From NCBI GenBank assembly GCA_024362935.1, contig JANCRA010000061.1:1984001-2048000 (forward strand): a stretch of 64,000 nucleotides of DNA. Direction: 5' to 3'. This stretch comes from Setophaga petechia. Lineage: Eukaryota; Chordata; Aves; Passeriformes; Parulidae. This document shows, one piece after another, positions 32,400-45,814 of this stretch. Each line of letters opens with the position of its first letter. Within the stretch, counting starts at the first letter, position 1. The notes under the pieces were generated by a model that worked only from the letters and a program-made list of their open reading frames with translations, had not been told where the DNA came from and searched no databases. The position numbers and the translations under genes are program-made.

Positions 32400-35300
32400 T
32401 CATGTGGGAAACTTTCCTAGTGTAGAAAAATCGTTTTTGTCTCTAAAAAGCTTAGTGCTAGTTTGCGACAAGAACACACATATATAGGATAGCAAAAATT
32501 AGGTCTGAAACTTAAGCCTAAATATACAATTTTAAATGCTATAGGTACTGCCTAGGGACATCCAAATTCACCACTGACCTCTTCCTTTCATCTGAATGCT
32601 GCCAGTGCCAGGGGAGTTTGGGAGGTGTTGGAACCAGTGGAAGCATTCCAGAAACATTTTATTTTTTAAAAACCACTTCCTTAAGTAACTGGTTGTTTTT
32701 CCAATTGGTTCCTGGTTTTTACTTTATACCATAGGATAAGGTGGGTGGGTTTATATCAAAGCAGTTTTTACGTTATGCCATACACAGTTACAAATAAATA
32801 CCAAATTCAATACCTCCCTAATTCCTGACTATCTGTGATGGATACAGTCCTAAAGCCTCCACTAAAACCAGCTAAGAATAGCAACTCACAAAGCATCATT
32901 ATCTACTTTCAGTCATGTTTCCAAATACTAAAAAAGGTTTCAAAACAGCTCTAAGGTACATACTTTTCTACAGAAAATCATCTTACAGAATGAAAGAAAC
33001 AATGTCTAGTAAGATTTCTTCTAACACCTAAAATTTATCAGATGGTGTATGTCTGCAAGTACAACACATCTGCACCTGATACAGGCAGCATGATGGGGAT
33101 ACACAGTAAAATGGAAACTTGGTTTACTGTCTCAACAGTAGTAAGCATTAATCTCTGAATCTCTGAATAAATACTAAATATTTTATACTGCCTAACTTGT
33201 CTGTATAAAACCTGTGGCTATCACTGTCTAAAATGCATAATAGCAAAATATTTCTCTGGTTTGGATAGAAAGTGTTTATATTTCCATTAAGCCTATTTTT
33301 AAATACCTATCAAACATTTACAGATATTAAAACCAGCACTTTCTTATGTGTTATCTATACACAAATCATTGGCAACAGACTCATTCCTAGTGAAAAAACT
33401 GGGAAGGCTTTCAAAATATTAAAAATGCAGGACTACATGAAGCTTAGACTGACATTCACAGAGCTTTTGTGTCACTTTTGCACAGGTTGTCAGTATAAAG
33501 CATTGAATCCCTACTTTTGATAATTGAGCTGACTTCTGGTAGAAGCACACAAGGATGCTATCAGATGTTAAGACAAGCTGTAGTTTAACTGTATGCACAA
33601 ATTTTTCCATGACTTTAGGCTTCAAAAAACTTACAGTTTTATTAATATCTATCCAGTAATTTCATTTTTGCTTAAAGTTTTGATAACTATATAACGATAA
33701 AACCTACTTTTTTCAGGTGTAACTTCCATACATATTACTTTCCTACTAATTTTTTTGTTTAATACTTTCAGCTTTCTTTCATGATCTTGAAAAAGCATTA
33801 TAATTTTCTATATTTTAGGCTCCCTATATGCAAGATGTAGATAAGTATATTCATCTTTTAAGTAACTTTAGAATCTGCAGATGCAGAGTTGGTTTTTTTT
33901 TTAAACTCATTCTTGCCTAAAAGGAACCTTGGAATTTTGAGTCTGCAGCAGCCAGCTAAGTCATAAACTCTTTTTTATTTTGTGTGTATACAAATATAGG
34001 GAAGGAAACACCCTCTCAAGTTCTGAAAAGTATCACCAAAAAAAACCCCAAAACTCTATGACTCTAAATAGGAGTTTGAAAGGAACAATATATCTAGAAA
34101 ACGGTATTGAAAAATATAACAATTCTTATACCTTTAAAAAAAATTCAGCTTCAGCAATTTGTTTTTCCACCTTCTCATAGATGCAGTTTCCAGATACATC
34201 TGATGTGGTAGAAATGCCCCAATCTCAGGCTGCATACCACATTACAAAGGCAGATGAAAAGCCAGAATTGAAAGTGCAAGAATGATCATGAGGTGTTTAG
34301 TTCCTTGATTAGATTTTGCTTCTAGAAAAGCACCCACGCTCAGGATCCATCTGCAAGGATCATGCCAGTCATAATATTCTGGGTTTTTCTCTTGCGTCTC
34401 TGAAAGGATCCACAGCCAGGTTTGTCTCACACGCTGTAGCTTACGAGCACACGATGAGAACTAAACTTGAACTGAGTCCCTGCTGGGGAGGTTTGAGCTT
34501 GAAGTCCCAGAGCAAAACCCAACATCCCAAATCTGGGAGGGTCACCTCCCTCATGGCCAGCACATCTAACATGTATTGTGGTGACTATGACTACTAGAGA
34601 CACTTTTCTCTAAAAAAGCCACTTCTACTTGTGAGATTTTTTGCTCAAACCCCAGGAAAGGCTGTTGACCCCTCTGCCTTCCCTGTCCATCAGTACCATA
34701 CAGATATGCTCTGAGCATACGCAGTTTTCTCTCTCTTTATTCCTCATGGGGAAAAATGCAGCATGACCACACTAACAAAGGTGTTCTGCAGATTGTGAAA
34801 ACAGGCTTTCTTCCCCTACCTACTGGCAGGAAAAATTATGTCATTCTTTAGACATTTGGAGGCACTAGAGAATACCATGATGCATAGGCATTCCACTGGA
34901 ATTAAAATATCTACTCATAGGGTTGTAACCGAACTACAGACTTTCTCTGGAGTAATAAATTAGTAGTAACTACAATGCCTCTTAAGCCTACCCATTACAT
35001 TGTGAACTAAAAAATGCTGCAGAAAATGTTTGCATCCTGAAGTATATGAAGGACTTTTGACCTGGCTTCTCAGCTTCCCTGCACTGCTACTGTACTCCTA
35101 TGCTTCTATTACACACAGATTTACAAAACCAGTCTATTTTCAACAGATTCAGTTAAGCAGCCACAAATAACATGAAAAACAATAAAATCAACAAAAAGGA
35201 AATTAGAAAGGGGAGCAGATGCCAGCCACAGCATTGTCCTGTAATACATTTAATCCCCATGAATATGAAGTCCTTGTACTTAAAACAAATATTCAACATA

Positions 35301-35474
35301 CATTTCTCAATGCTTCAAGGTAAAAATTAGTGATTTGTTAGCAGAACAAAGAATGTCTGTAATTTCCAGAGGAGGTGAGCATCAGGTTTCACTCTTGACA
35401 TGGTTTTTATATTCTATATAATCCCCAAGCTGAAATTTTGCAGTTGAAATGTACTTTGTATGTATTCAGTCTCT
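32400..35474. other. A/T-rich region downstream of RHOBTB3
   Basis: It probably includes the former RHOBTB3 3' UTR on the minus strand. Several minus-strand AATAAA words occur (for example near 34737 and 33640) and none can be singled out. No other gene is seen. Confidence 0.35.
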
Positions 35475-35590
35475 TTACATTACTGTGCAGTGGCATTTCT
35501 GAGAATGGATACAGTTCCTGTATTCAGCAAGCTGCTTCAGGTACAGGTTTGAAGGCCATTGGTGCATCTCTACAAAATTGCGCTCTTCCA
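35475..35590 (-). pseudogene. RHOBTB3: RHOBTB3 last exon
   Basis: After a ttctag acceptor the frame reads VEERNFVEMHQWPSNLYLKQ, then LAEYRNCIHSQKCHCTVM and TAA (35475-35477). It is open and in the expected frame. The C-terminal Cys-rich tail resembles the prenylation-like end of human RHOBTB3 (CRCLVM). Confidence 0.88.
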
Positions 35591-36309
35591 CTAGAAAAAG
35601 AAATAAAGGAATTAAATGTAATATGTAGACATAATAGAGCATATGTGCACAGGCTGCAAAAAGTATTTTAAAATTGATTAAAAACCCATTAGGGATATAA
35701 ATACAACTACAAAATAAAGGTGAGTGCTGCATGATTTGCTTTGAGCTCTACTATGGCACAGAGGTAAGAGTTACCACACAATGTTTCCTTATTATTTAGT
35801 TAGTAATAAAAAAGTTTTTTGGAAAAAAAGAATACAATACTCATTAAGGAGAGCAGAGAGGTTTTCCTAAAGATGAGCATACTTTATTCCTAGAGAACAG
35901 TCATATCTGGTATACAAGGATTTTTTATACTGCAGAACTATAAAGCAGGGTATATCAATTCCTGTGGCAGTAGTTTGTCTCAAGATCAGTACACAAAGCA
36001 AGGTGAGGAGTGCAGCTAAGAATTCAGCAAGACATTAATCTCTTATTGCATACGGTTTTTAATCACTGACATATATAAGAGTCTTTTAGCCATATTATGT
36101 AGATTTCTCTACATTTGCAGAAAGATGCATCTTCATCCCCTTAACTCCAGACATTCCAGAGTCAGCTTGTATCCAGTGCTCCTTGAGGGCCTCAGGTGAA
36201 AGCAGAGAGTTCACAGCTGGGAGAGCCTGAGGGCAGGCAAGCTGCACTCACCTGGGCACAAGGCAGGGCTTCAATCCTCAGGGGAATATCCTGCTAATCA
36301 AATCTGATT

Positions 36310-37480
36310 TCCTCTATAGCAAGGTAACCCACGCAACTGATCAAGGGAAGCCAGTTGATGTAATGTTTTTGCATGTCAATAAAGCTTTTGGTACTGTTTC
36401 TCACTAAAACCGGATCTTTCTTGACAAAATGTCCAGCCCACAGCCGGATAAACACATCACGTGAAGGGTGAGCAGCTGGCTCACAGGTCAGGCACAAAGG
36501 GTTACAGTGACTGGGGTGACATCAGACTGGGCACCTGTCACTAGCAGGGCTCCAAAGACTCCATCCTTGGCCCTGTGCCCTCCAACATCTTCTTAAGTGC
36601 CCCAGATGGAAGATGGGAAAGGACACTGAGCAAGTTTGCAGCTGTGACAAATCTGGGAGGAGCTGCTGACTTCCTCAAAGGCAGGGAGGCCCTCTGGAGA
36701 GGCCTCAATGAATTAGAAGACTGGGTGATCACCAAACATAGGAAGATCAAAAAGGGAAAGTGCTGGACTCTGCACCTGGGATGGGGCAATCCTGGATGTA
36801 TGGACATATAGTGAGGAAGGAGATGTGGGAGAGCAGTGCCCTGGAAAGGGATCTGGGGGTCCTGGCTGATGACAAATTGAGTCAACAGTGTCCTGGCAGC
36901 CAGGAGGGACATTGCTGTCCTGGGGGCACCAGGCCCAGCATGGCCAGCCAGGCAAGGAGGGGATTGTCCTGCTCTGCTGTCCACTGGCATGGCACCGCCT
37001 CAAGTCTGGGGCAGATTGGAGCTCTACAGTGCAAGAATGACATTAAAACTATTAGAGAGTGTCCAAAGGAGGGCAGTAAAGGGCCTTGAGTGGAAGCTGT
37101 GTGAGGAGCATTTGAGGGCACTTGGTCTGTTCAGCCTGGAGGAGATTGAAGGCAGACCTCAGTGGGGTCTGCAACTTCCTTGTGAGGGGAAGAAGATGGG
37201 CAGAAGGGAAAAGGAAGGGCAGACATTCAAGGGTATGGCCTGAAGTTGTGTTCTGACCTCCTTGGGGAGGTTTAGCTGGATTAGGTAAAGGTTCTTCCCT
37301 CACTGTGTATTTTGGCATTGGAACAGGCTCCCCAGGGCAGTGGTCACAGCACTGACAGAGTTCATGAAGCTTTTGGACAATGCTCCATGGTGTGACTCTT
37401 GGGGATGGCGTTGTGCAGACCCAGGAGTTGCACTCAGTGATCCTTGTGTGTTCTTCCAACCCAGCTAATTCTGCATTTCT
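36310..37480 (+). repeat. CR1 LINE fragment, 1.2 kb
   Basis: The fragment starts in the reverse transcriptase (an open stretch near 36330 resembles DQGKPVDVMFLHVNKAF) and runs through the 3' UTR motifs 'gatctgggggtcctggctgatgacaa', 'gttcagcctggaggag' and 'ggaacaggctccccagggcagtggtcac'. It contains many frameshifts. It lies in the last RHOBTB3 intron. Confidence 0.85.
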
Positions 37481-37596
37481 GTCAAGGTCTCGGGTCTTGG
37501 CAAGCCCTTGGAGAGCTGCTGCCTGCTGCTGTGTTGCTGTCCTGAGCCTTGAGATGATGAGGTGTCACAGATCAAAGAGATGCACCCCTCATCAGG

Positions 37597-37839
37597 GTGA
37601 ATGAAAATCACACAGGCAATGAGCAAAACTTTCTAGTTACACCACCAGAAGCAAATACAAATGCTTGGAAAAATCAATATCAGATCCTGGAAGAAGGTGG
37701 ATTTATTTACTTGAATGAGCCATCATTTTTTCATTTTATACGATCTGCTGGAGCATACTATAAGCATCCTACTTTCTTAAAGGAAACCCCAGCACCTGAG
37801 GAAGTAGCAAAAATGACCCATTACCTTGATTTAAATTAG
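37597..37839 (+). other. unrecognised 80-codon open frame in RHOBTB3 intron
   Basis: The frame contains FLVTPPEANTNAWKNQYQIL, then EEGGFIYLNEPSFFHFIR and EVAKMTHYLDLN, then a stop. Its composition looks protein-like, but I do not recognise the family and see no splice or promoter context. It directly follows the CR1 fragment. It may be a relic of a captured exon or chance. Confidence 0.25.
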
Positions 37840-38136
37840 CATGATAATATGAAGGGCTTGACATACAATGACCAAACTGGTCCAGCAAATTCAGTTATGG
37901 GTGGGAACCTGGCCATCCCAACAGCACCCCTGAAAATGGTGATGCAGTGCTGGCTGTGTCATGCTGTGTCATCAGACCCTGGCTGATCCCACGCCAGGGT
38001 GGTGAAACATCCTGCTGGAATATCCTAAAGAAACCCTAATTATTTTCTCAAGCAAAAATGGTATTATCCAGAACATTACTTTTTATCTCAGCAAAACATA
38101 AAACTATTTGTCTTTTCCAAATGAACAGAAGAATAC

Positions 38137-38233
38137 CTGAAAGTTCTTGGAATTCAGGCTTTTGACTGAAGATGAGGTAGTTAGTGGCAATAAAATGAAG
38201 AAGTCAAATTGAAAGGCAATCAGAATTGTGAAA
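38137..38233 (-). pseudogene. RHOBTB3: RHOBTB3 exon with stop codon and broken acceptor
   Basis: The frame reads FHNSDCLSI, then TGA where Trp is expected (38204-38206), then LLHFIATNYLIFSQKPEFQE and LS to donor CAG/gtattc. The acceptor that should be ...CAG is CGG (plus strand cc at 38234-38235). Either lesion alone would disable a normal product. Confidence 0.88.
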
Positions 38234-38859
38234 CCGTGGGAAGAAAAAAAAGACAAAAAAAACCCTTAATGCTATCATGTTTAAAACACAACCACATCTG
38301 ACATGTCAAAATATTTCTGGTTTCCGGTGTGAAGCAATGGAGTTTGGACTCTAGAAGATAATGAAGGAAAAGTCATTTAATGGAAATACACAAACAGGTG
38401 AACAACCAAGAATAAATTAACAAAGTCCTGCTCCCAGAGGTAGAAAAAACCCCTGAGGTATCATGAGTCTTGGAAATTTTGACATCTGCACAGAGACAGA
38501 GCTTCATAGGAATTACAGGAAGAAATGGGGCATGTTGGTTTTTTGGTCTCTCTGCAGAAAATCCAATTTGATTAAGGCAATATCCTACAATCCAGTTTTT
38601 ATTTTTCTCTTCTGTTTTCCAACCCTGTCTTTATTGTCTCTCTTTTTTTAGCATCTAATATTTTCTTTTCCTGCTTTTATGCATTTCTCTCAATATTCTA
38701 TGCACTTGGAACTCCTTTGTCACCTGCATACCACATAATTTTCTTTTTTGACCAAAAGAGGAATGAGCGCATCTTTATTTGCCTAAAATCCATCTTTCCT
38801 GGAAGAAGCTGTAGTTAAGTTGAATTACTGCAGTGTGTCCATGATAAAAGAAATTCTAC

Positions 38860-39195
38860 AGATGAGGGTGTGACTAGAGGATGTGGAGCCCAAATCTTAT
38901 GGGGAGCAGCTGAAGGAGGTGGGGTTTTTATCCTGGAAAATAAAAGAGGCTCTGGGCAATCTTGTCACTCTCTAGAGCTCTGTGAAGGGAAGTTGTGGAC
39001 AGGTGGGAGTCAGTCTCTGCTCCCAGATAAAAAGTGACAGGACAAGAGGAAATAGCCTCAGGTTGTGCCAGGGAGGTTTAGGTTGAATAGTAGGAAAAAT
39101 GTCTTCATGCTGAAGGTTTTCATGCTCTGGAGCAGGCTTGGGTACAGTGGTAGAGGCAATTCTGTCATTCTGTAACTGCACAATCAGCAATTAAA
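38860..39195 (+). repeat. CR1 3' fragment
   Basis: CR1 words include 'aaagtgacaggacaagaggaaatagcctcaggttgtgccagg' and 'ggagcaggcttgggtacagtggtagaggc'. It lies in the RHOBTB3 intron. Confidence 0.75.
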
Positions 39196-39357
39196 GGCTG
39201 AAAGATTTCTTCTGGCCGCCCTTGTGGCACCAGTTATCCCTAATAAACAGATTTTATATCAACATGTTTCCTTGGGAACAGAAATTGCTCTCAATATTTT
39301 TAAAACAACTTACAACAGTCAACATATATATTCTCATTTGATATATACAGTAAGTAC

Positions 39358-39524
39358 CTTAGCTTTCTTGAGCAACCCAACAATACTGAGGCTTGTGGAA
39401 GCCAGTTCCCTGCTAGGCATGCTCTGAAGCTGTGTGATGATGTAAAGTTCACAAATATGCTGGAGTCTCATCACTTGGTACATCTCTGCACAGATCAGCA
39501 GAGACATTGCCTGGAGAATACCGG
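39358..39524 (-). pseudogene. RHOBTB3: RHOBTB3 exon, BTB2 end/BACK-like
   Basis: The open exon encodes AGILQAMSLLICAEMYQVMR, LQHICELYIITQLQSMPSRE and LASTSLSIVGLLKKAK, very close to human RHOBTB3. The acceptor ttttttag and donor AAG/gtactt are intact. Confidence 0.9.
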
Positions 39525-40701
39525 CTAAAAAACAAGAAGACACAAGTTACATGTATTTTACCTTTCTGACAGGATGATCAAAGCTACTTTTCACCAAGTT
39601 GAATTTTAAATACCTAACAACAAACACAAAATCAGACTCCTATGATCACCTTGTTTTATTTTTTTTCATTATTATAAATTTTTGTTTGCCGGATTACCTT
39701 ATTTTTCCAGATAAGCTATCCAATTAAGAAGAAGAAATGTGTTTAGAACTTTTTGGCAGATGGGTGTAAAGAATTGCTGTCAATATTGTGGATCTTGAAG
39801 ATGATGAGTCAAGCGCTGCTGATTTATTTTGAGTAACTGAGAAGGAACAAGTGGATTTGGCTAAGTTCTCTTTCAGAAAAGCACTTTTACGATGCAAGAA
39901 AATACAGCCAAAAGTCCAAAGACAAAAAAAAGAGCGACATTTTTTTTTAAATATAGCACGGTAGTTGCATTTTTAAACTGCTAAACAAGGAAATGTTAGG
40001 TGGAGTGAAAAGAGAAACATGGAATACCTTAGAATAAGGTAGAATAATTATTTCAAAAGAGAACAAAAGCAAAAACACGTATCACAATATCATTTATTCA
40101 TTATATCAAGGATAAATTAGCCAAATTTAAATCATGTTTTAGATTTGGTATTCAGATTTTCTTCCAATAAGACAGATAAAGAATGAGACATAAAGAATAT
40201 TTTAGCTCAATTTTCCTTGACAAACACTCCTGTTGGCATACTTTTGTGGGTTTACATACACATAAGATAACCATGTGTATAAATAAGATATTCCTGCAAT
40301 TTAGCCTTGTTTATAATACACTCAGCTATATATGTGTTCAAGAAGTGACGACTTTTAAATTTAACACAGAATCCAGACTGGAAAGCGCTATTACTGTAAC
40401 GTAAAAAAAAAAAAAAATTACAAATATTATAATGGATCAGAAATGAAATTGAAACTTCTTTGAGTCTTGTTATGTGAGCACAAAGCAAATTATTTTATTA
40501 GAAATATTTTTTCTATTTTACTTGTATAGGACGGATTTTCTTTTTTATTGCACAATACAAAAATGTCATCTTTCTGGAGACATTGCACATTCAAATATTG
40601 GCACTTTCAATCAAATGGGTGCTGCTACATTACTCTCTATCCATGCCCTGCTGTGGAAAAATGAGTTACAGATATAGAACTGTATTTTACAGCTTTCTTA
40701 C

Positions 40702-40875
40702 CTGGGCAGCAGGAGTCAGTGTAAAGGTACTCTAGGAAGGACAGGAAAGTGCCCTTGGAAACCCCACGCACTGGAACCTGAATGCTATTTGCTTCTAGAT
40801 AATTACCATTAAACATAGCTGCCATAACCCCACAGCGAGTCACCAGAACTGCCCTGTGGGCTGGAACAGTTGCAC
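40702..40875 (-). pseudogene. RHOBTB3: RHOBTB3 exon, second BTB domain core
   Basis: The exon encodes ATVPAHRAVLVTRCGVMAAM, FNGNYLEANSIQVPVRGVSK and GTFLSFLEYLYTDSCCP, the BTB2 core. Splice sites (cctgcag, CCAG/gtaaga) are intact. Confidence 0.9.
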
Positions 40876-41199
40876 CTGCAGGATGTAAGACAAAAATAAT
40901 TATACAATAATTTTATATAGCACAGAAAGATCTTCATTCTAAAGTTCATGTCTTCTTAGGAGGTCTTCACCCCACGGAACGTGATTAAAGTGTTGGAAGT
41001 TGACAATGACTAACAACACACTCACTGCATACTAGTTAGGATGAAGAAAGAATAGTAAAATAAAACAAATCAAGAAGCAAAAAATTATTGAAGCCAAAAT
41101 GCAACAGACTAAACCAACTGAGAATAGACAGAATAAATCTGATCACATTCACTGAACCTCCAGCCCATTTCATAAATATGCAATGTTTTGAACTGTTAT

Positions 41200-41265
41200 G
41201 CAAATGGTTAATGGTTGGACTTGATGATCTTTTCCAACCTGAATGATTCTATGAAGAGTCATTTA
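41200..41265 (+). repeat. CR1 tail
   Basis: The CR1 end 'ggttggacttgatgatcttttccaacctgaatgattctatga' is present. Confidence 0.85.
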
Positions 41266-43024
41266 TGTGCACTAGTAATCCTGCTGGTAAGTAATATTTC
41301 TACAGAATGACCAAAGAAAGCAGAGAAAGGCAAATTTTTCCAGATGAAATTCCATTAAGTCCAGTAACTAAGTATAAATTTAACTATATTAAGTACTATG
41401 CCTAAGTGAATTTCCTAAATGGTTGTCTTATGAAAAAAACACTGATGATTTTTTTCCATAAATCTGTTAATTTTCTATTATTTACAGGTGAACCCTGTGC
41501 TTTACTACAGCCTTTGGAAGATGTGGAGAGGCCAAAAGCCCGGGTGGTAGAGGCCTTTTGGGCTGCAGAGTCCGGCTGGACTGAGCAGTCCAGCTCAGTG
41601 TGCAAGAAGCACCAAGCAAGGGCCAGTCAGGACAGCAACCAAACCCCAAATGAGCATTTAGAGTCGGATGTAAATGTTTTAATCAAAATTATAATAAACA
41701 GATCAACTCACATGCAATATAGTGTATATACTTACAAAGAAGCTACTGTTTTAATTATGTCTTAATTCACAACATTGGTATCTGAGTCATTTTTTGAAAC
41801 CTTCTGGCATTTTTTGTCTTTTGTTCTGTTTCCGCCTCCTGTACTTCCACTTTCAAAATGCCTAAGCTGCATGCTATATGTCCTATATGTGCTTGTGAAT
41901 GGACACTTATCCACTAATTAAGATGTTCAGTCACGTTCTGTGTCTTTACACAGACACAATGGGCTCCAGTTTTTCCTGGCTTCCATACTTCTATAAAGCT
42001 AGAAAACTCAAAGCAATGCTAAGTATCCAAGGAATTGCTCAAAATCTTACTAATTTGTTTGTCTGGTTAAGATTAGAGCCTTCGATTTCACTTAGTACTT
42101 ATTGAATTTTGATACAATTGCACTGATTGATGAATTTGAGAAAAAAAAATTGGAAGTATCAATTATTAGGAAAAACAGTTCACATTTTATTAGTGGATAA
42201 GCACGCTTTTTAAAAATACTCGTCAACCCAGATATTTGTGTTTTATTTCTGTAAAATATATAGTGTTGTGTGGGAATCTATAAAATTGGAGGGTTTTGGG
42301 AAAGCTGCAAAAGGAGTCAGCTTCCCACAAAGACTCTCTCAGGAGTGGGACCCTGAGGTGAACTGTTCATGTCATTGAGGTCAAAATCTCCTCACAATGA
42401 TCTCCTTTACAATGATATTTTTGTAGAGTTTTTTCTGTGTGTTAAACAGAACATGTAGAAAGAGTCTCCTTGACCTGTGCTTGTATTTGAGGAGCTAATG
42501 CTTCATATTTGTCCCTGAAATATACATCTGAAAATAATGATCTAATTCTAGAAGGCCATTTCTGCATGAAGGGTGAGTATGGACAGACTAAGAAATAGTG
42601 TTAGCTTTTAAAAACCATCTCATTCTTATCTTGCAAAAGCATGCAACACATTTCTCACACTGCATCTTTCGTTGTAACAATGAACACATTTAATTTTCAG
42701 ACAAAACACTGAATCCTGACACTGCAGCACATTTGGAGTAAACCAAAATAGAATAAAATAGAATAAAAAATAATGTCAATCAGGGAGGCACAGTGTGCCA
42801 TGGACAGGGAGAGGGAATTCCTATAGGCTCAGCCCCGATGAACCATGGTGGGAGTGGACACTGCTGCAGGGCACCCACGGGGACAAGCTTTCCCTGCTCT
42901 CCACAGTGACAGCAAAGCACTCGCAGTTCCTTAGTTTTGATGTCATGGCCACCTCCATGTCCCACATTCTTGAAGAGGAGAAAAAGGGTAAAGGATGGAG
43001 GCCAAGGGAACAGTGGCATTGCAC

Positions 43025-43136
43025 CTTGTATTTTGAAGATTACATCAGCCAGCACAGGTGTGTTAAAGAATAGCCTGAGAGAAGTATTTTAGAGCCGTTT
43101 TATCTGGTGAGACTTGCAGTCCTTTACAGTGTTTAG
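43025..43136 (-). pseudogene. RHOBTB3: RHOBTB3 exon start of BTB2, with in-frame TAA
   Basis: After ttttcag the frame reads LNTVKDCKSHQIKRL, then TAA (43089-43091), then NTSLRLFFNTPVLADVIFKI and Q to the donor G/gtgcaa. Human has PLWFYNTSLK here, so a small deletion removed Trp-Phe-Tyr codons and created the stop. Confidence 0.85.
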
Positions 43137-44676
43137 CTGAAAAATAAATTGGTAAATAAATGCTGTCATGAGTGGCTGCCCACAGAACTAAGTATTATGG
43201 GATGTAATTTTTATGGGAAAATAAACCACAGCTTCTGGCATGCGCATTCCTCTGTAACCACCTTTTATTTTCTAATTTCCTATTCCCTGCAGTGCAGCAG
43301 CTCTGAGGGGTCTCTTGTCCCTCACAGTCACACCTCAGCTCTCTCCTTGGAATCTTGACCTCCCCCATCCAGCCCCTACCCATCCCCAGGTTGGGCTTCA
43401 CCAGTTTTCTGGAGTCCCAACCTTTGCAGACATTCCCTGTGCAGACCCAATGCTGCAGCAGAACGAGGTTTGAGGGCTCTAGGGGGAGCAGGGATGGGAC
43501 ACACACCCACCCCGCAGCAGCTGGAAGTTTGGTGTTTATATTGCTCTGCAATTACCTCCACAGAGGCAGGGGGAGCTCACAGGCTGGAGCACAGACTCCT
43601 CTTACAATAACCTGTTAGGTTCAAGACCCTCCGAACCCCAGTACTCCCAGTTAGTTTTCAGTTTTGGTTTTCTTATCTTAAAAGTGTAATCTAAAGCTGA
43701 CAAAAGGAACTACATTAAAATCGTGTTGCTAGATTCTGACGAGTGAAATTGAGATAAGATTGAATTTATGGTTAAAAGGTTAAATTGATAAAAGTTTTAG
43801 TTTTACTAAGACAAATCACAATTCCTTCTTTTTGGCTTAAAAAAAAAAACAAAACAAATGAGAAATAAGAGTACCCTGAAAGCATAAAAAAAGAATAAAA
43901 GAAACTACAGCAGCTCTGGCTCACTATGTTAAAAGTCTTCAGGCTCTCCAAGGCCAAACCTATAAATGTTTTAGCTGTGGGCACTAAGGGCTGGTAAGCC
44001 TAAAACAGAGCAGTGATACGCTGAAAACAGTTCAGTGACTTTTTGATGTCTATATTGCATTGTTCCTAGAGAATCTGAGGTTTTCCTTTCTAAATCAACA
44101 GAAAGCATTAGAGCAAGTTCTATATTATCAGGGAATGTATATGCTCCAAGAAAAAATGACTGTAAAAACTAATTCTACATTAAAACCAATTCTACTTTGT
44201 GACTTTTATTAACTTAATGAATGTTACGCTTTTTGTGTGGTCTTCTACTGAATTAAATTTATTGAGTTACAGCTTTCCACATCACAGCATTTATAGGAGA
44301 AACCACCCCCTCTGGATCTACTGCAGAAGCCCAACTTTTGGCTTATGTTCAGGAGCAAATCTTTCCTGGGCAGCCTCTATTACATGGGAATTAGCAACAC
44401 ATAATCATATTGGCAGACAATGTTTAAAGCTGTGAAAATGAGTAATCCCTTTAGAATACCTGCTTGTGTGGTTTTTAACAATTACATTAATTCTGCATGT
44501 CACATCAGGATCTCTGTGTATGTGCCTGCAAGCTACTCACTGAAAGCGTGAAAAAGTACAGGCTGTTTAATCCAAAGTGACTTTGTTAAAACAAAGACTG
44601 ACAAGAAAACCTTGTCTATGAAACAATTTCTTGAAAACTTAGGTAACTAATGGTGACCCAAGGGAGTTAGATGTAC

Positions 44677-44789
44677 CTTTCCTGGAGTTTTCAAAACGCA
44701 TTTAGCTTTCTCAAGCACATGTTCTGTTTTATCTGGATCCTTCAGCTTCTTTCTTATGTCCTCTTCTAATTGTTCCCACTGGAAAGCAC
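44677..44789 (-). pseudogene. RHOBTB3: RHOBTB3 exon GAFQWEQLEED
   Basis: The exon encodes AFQWEQLEEDIRKKLKDPDK, TEHVLEKAKCVLKTPGK, between acceptor tgatag and donor AAAG/gtacat. It is open and nearly identical in layout to human GAFQWEELEEDIRKKLKD. Confidence 0.9.
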
Positions 44790-45814
44790 CTATCATAAAC
44801 CCAGGGGGAGAAAGATTACAAATCAGCAAGGCACAGGCCTCAGCAGGCAGAGGAAAGATGACATCAATGCCAAACACATCCTGCAGAAATGGTAGGGGGT
44901 TTGCACATAAATCAGCCAGATCTTTTCTTTTAGGAAGGGCAGAATGCAATTTTTGCGCATTAAATTTCCACGGTACTTTTTATTGTGCAACCAAGTACCA
45001 ATAGACTGTAACATCTTGCCTTCACACTCAATCTATTCATTCCTCCCAGTTCAGTCACTACAAATTGCAGGTAGAGATACAGAAAAAAAAATCCTTAATG
45101 TTTCAACATTTGTGGAATTTTTTTAGCTTCTGCCCATGCTGCTGGCTGCATTATTCCATAGGGGTCGGAACTAGAAATAATTAATGCACAGTTGCATTCT
45201 TAGTCCTCACAGCTAAAATCAGCACAAAGTTTGCAGGAGAAATTCTGTTATTCTTGTTTTTGCAGTCAAAGCCATGACATCCACTGAGGCGTCTCAATAG
45301 CTTCCTTGGAAAAATGAAGAGAGTAAAAACAAAGATAGTTTATCTTCATGCACTTTGCTGGAGTTAGTCTCAGAGGCAAAGTGGGGCTTTGTGGTAACTT
45401 TCAGTTCTAACCCAGGACAAGAAGGAGGCAGAAACAGATCAAGCTCAGTAACAAGCCCAACTCAGCACAGCCCTGAAGATGCTCTGCTGTCAAGAGGCTC
45501 AATCAGCATCTACAGCACACAGCATCCTCAGCTCAATTATCTCCCATCTATACCACACTGGCTAAGGGTTTATAACCTCATGAGCATCATGTCACAGCCC
45601 TGAGAATCTGAAAACTCATTATTTGTTCTCTTCTCAGCCTGCACCTCAAGCACCTTCACCTCTCAGAGGAACCAAAACATAAAGCAGAGCTCTGCCTGCA
45701 ACTGCCAAGTTTCACAGCTCCTTGGCTGACATAAAGGAAAGTAACAAAGGAAAATTAGTGCACACAAGGCACTAGACCCAAGCTGTAGATGGTGACAGAT
45801 GAAGATGTTTACAA

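Noticed and set aside
32126..32425. 99-codon and 90-codon frames rich in Phe or Lys
   Set aside because: They are translations of the T/G low-complexity tract.
28321..35474. Searched for GLRX, expected between ELL2 and RHOBTB3 in mammals
   Set aside because: No glutaredoxin CPYC motif or exon was found on either strand by eye.
44790..44949. Upstream extension of the RHOBTB3 exon frame (starting MHSALPKRKD)
   Set aside because: A clear acceptor (tgatag) places the exon start at 44789. The extension does not match RHOBTB3 and is intron.
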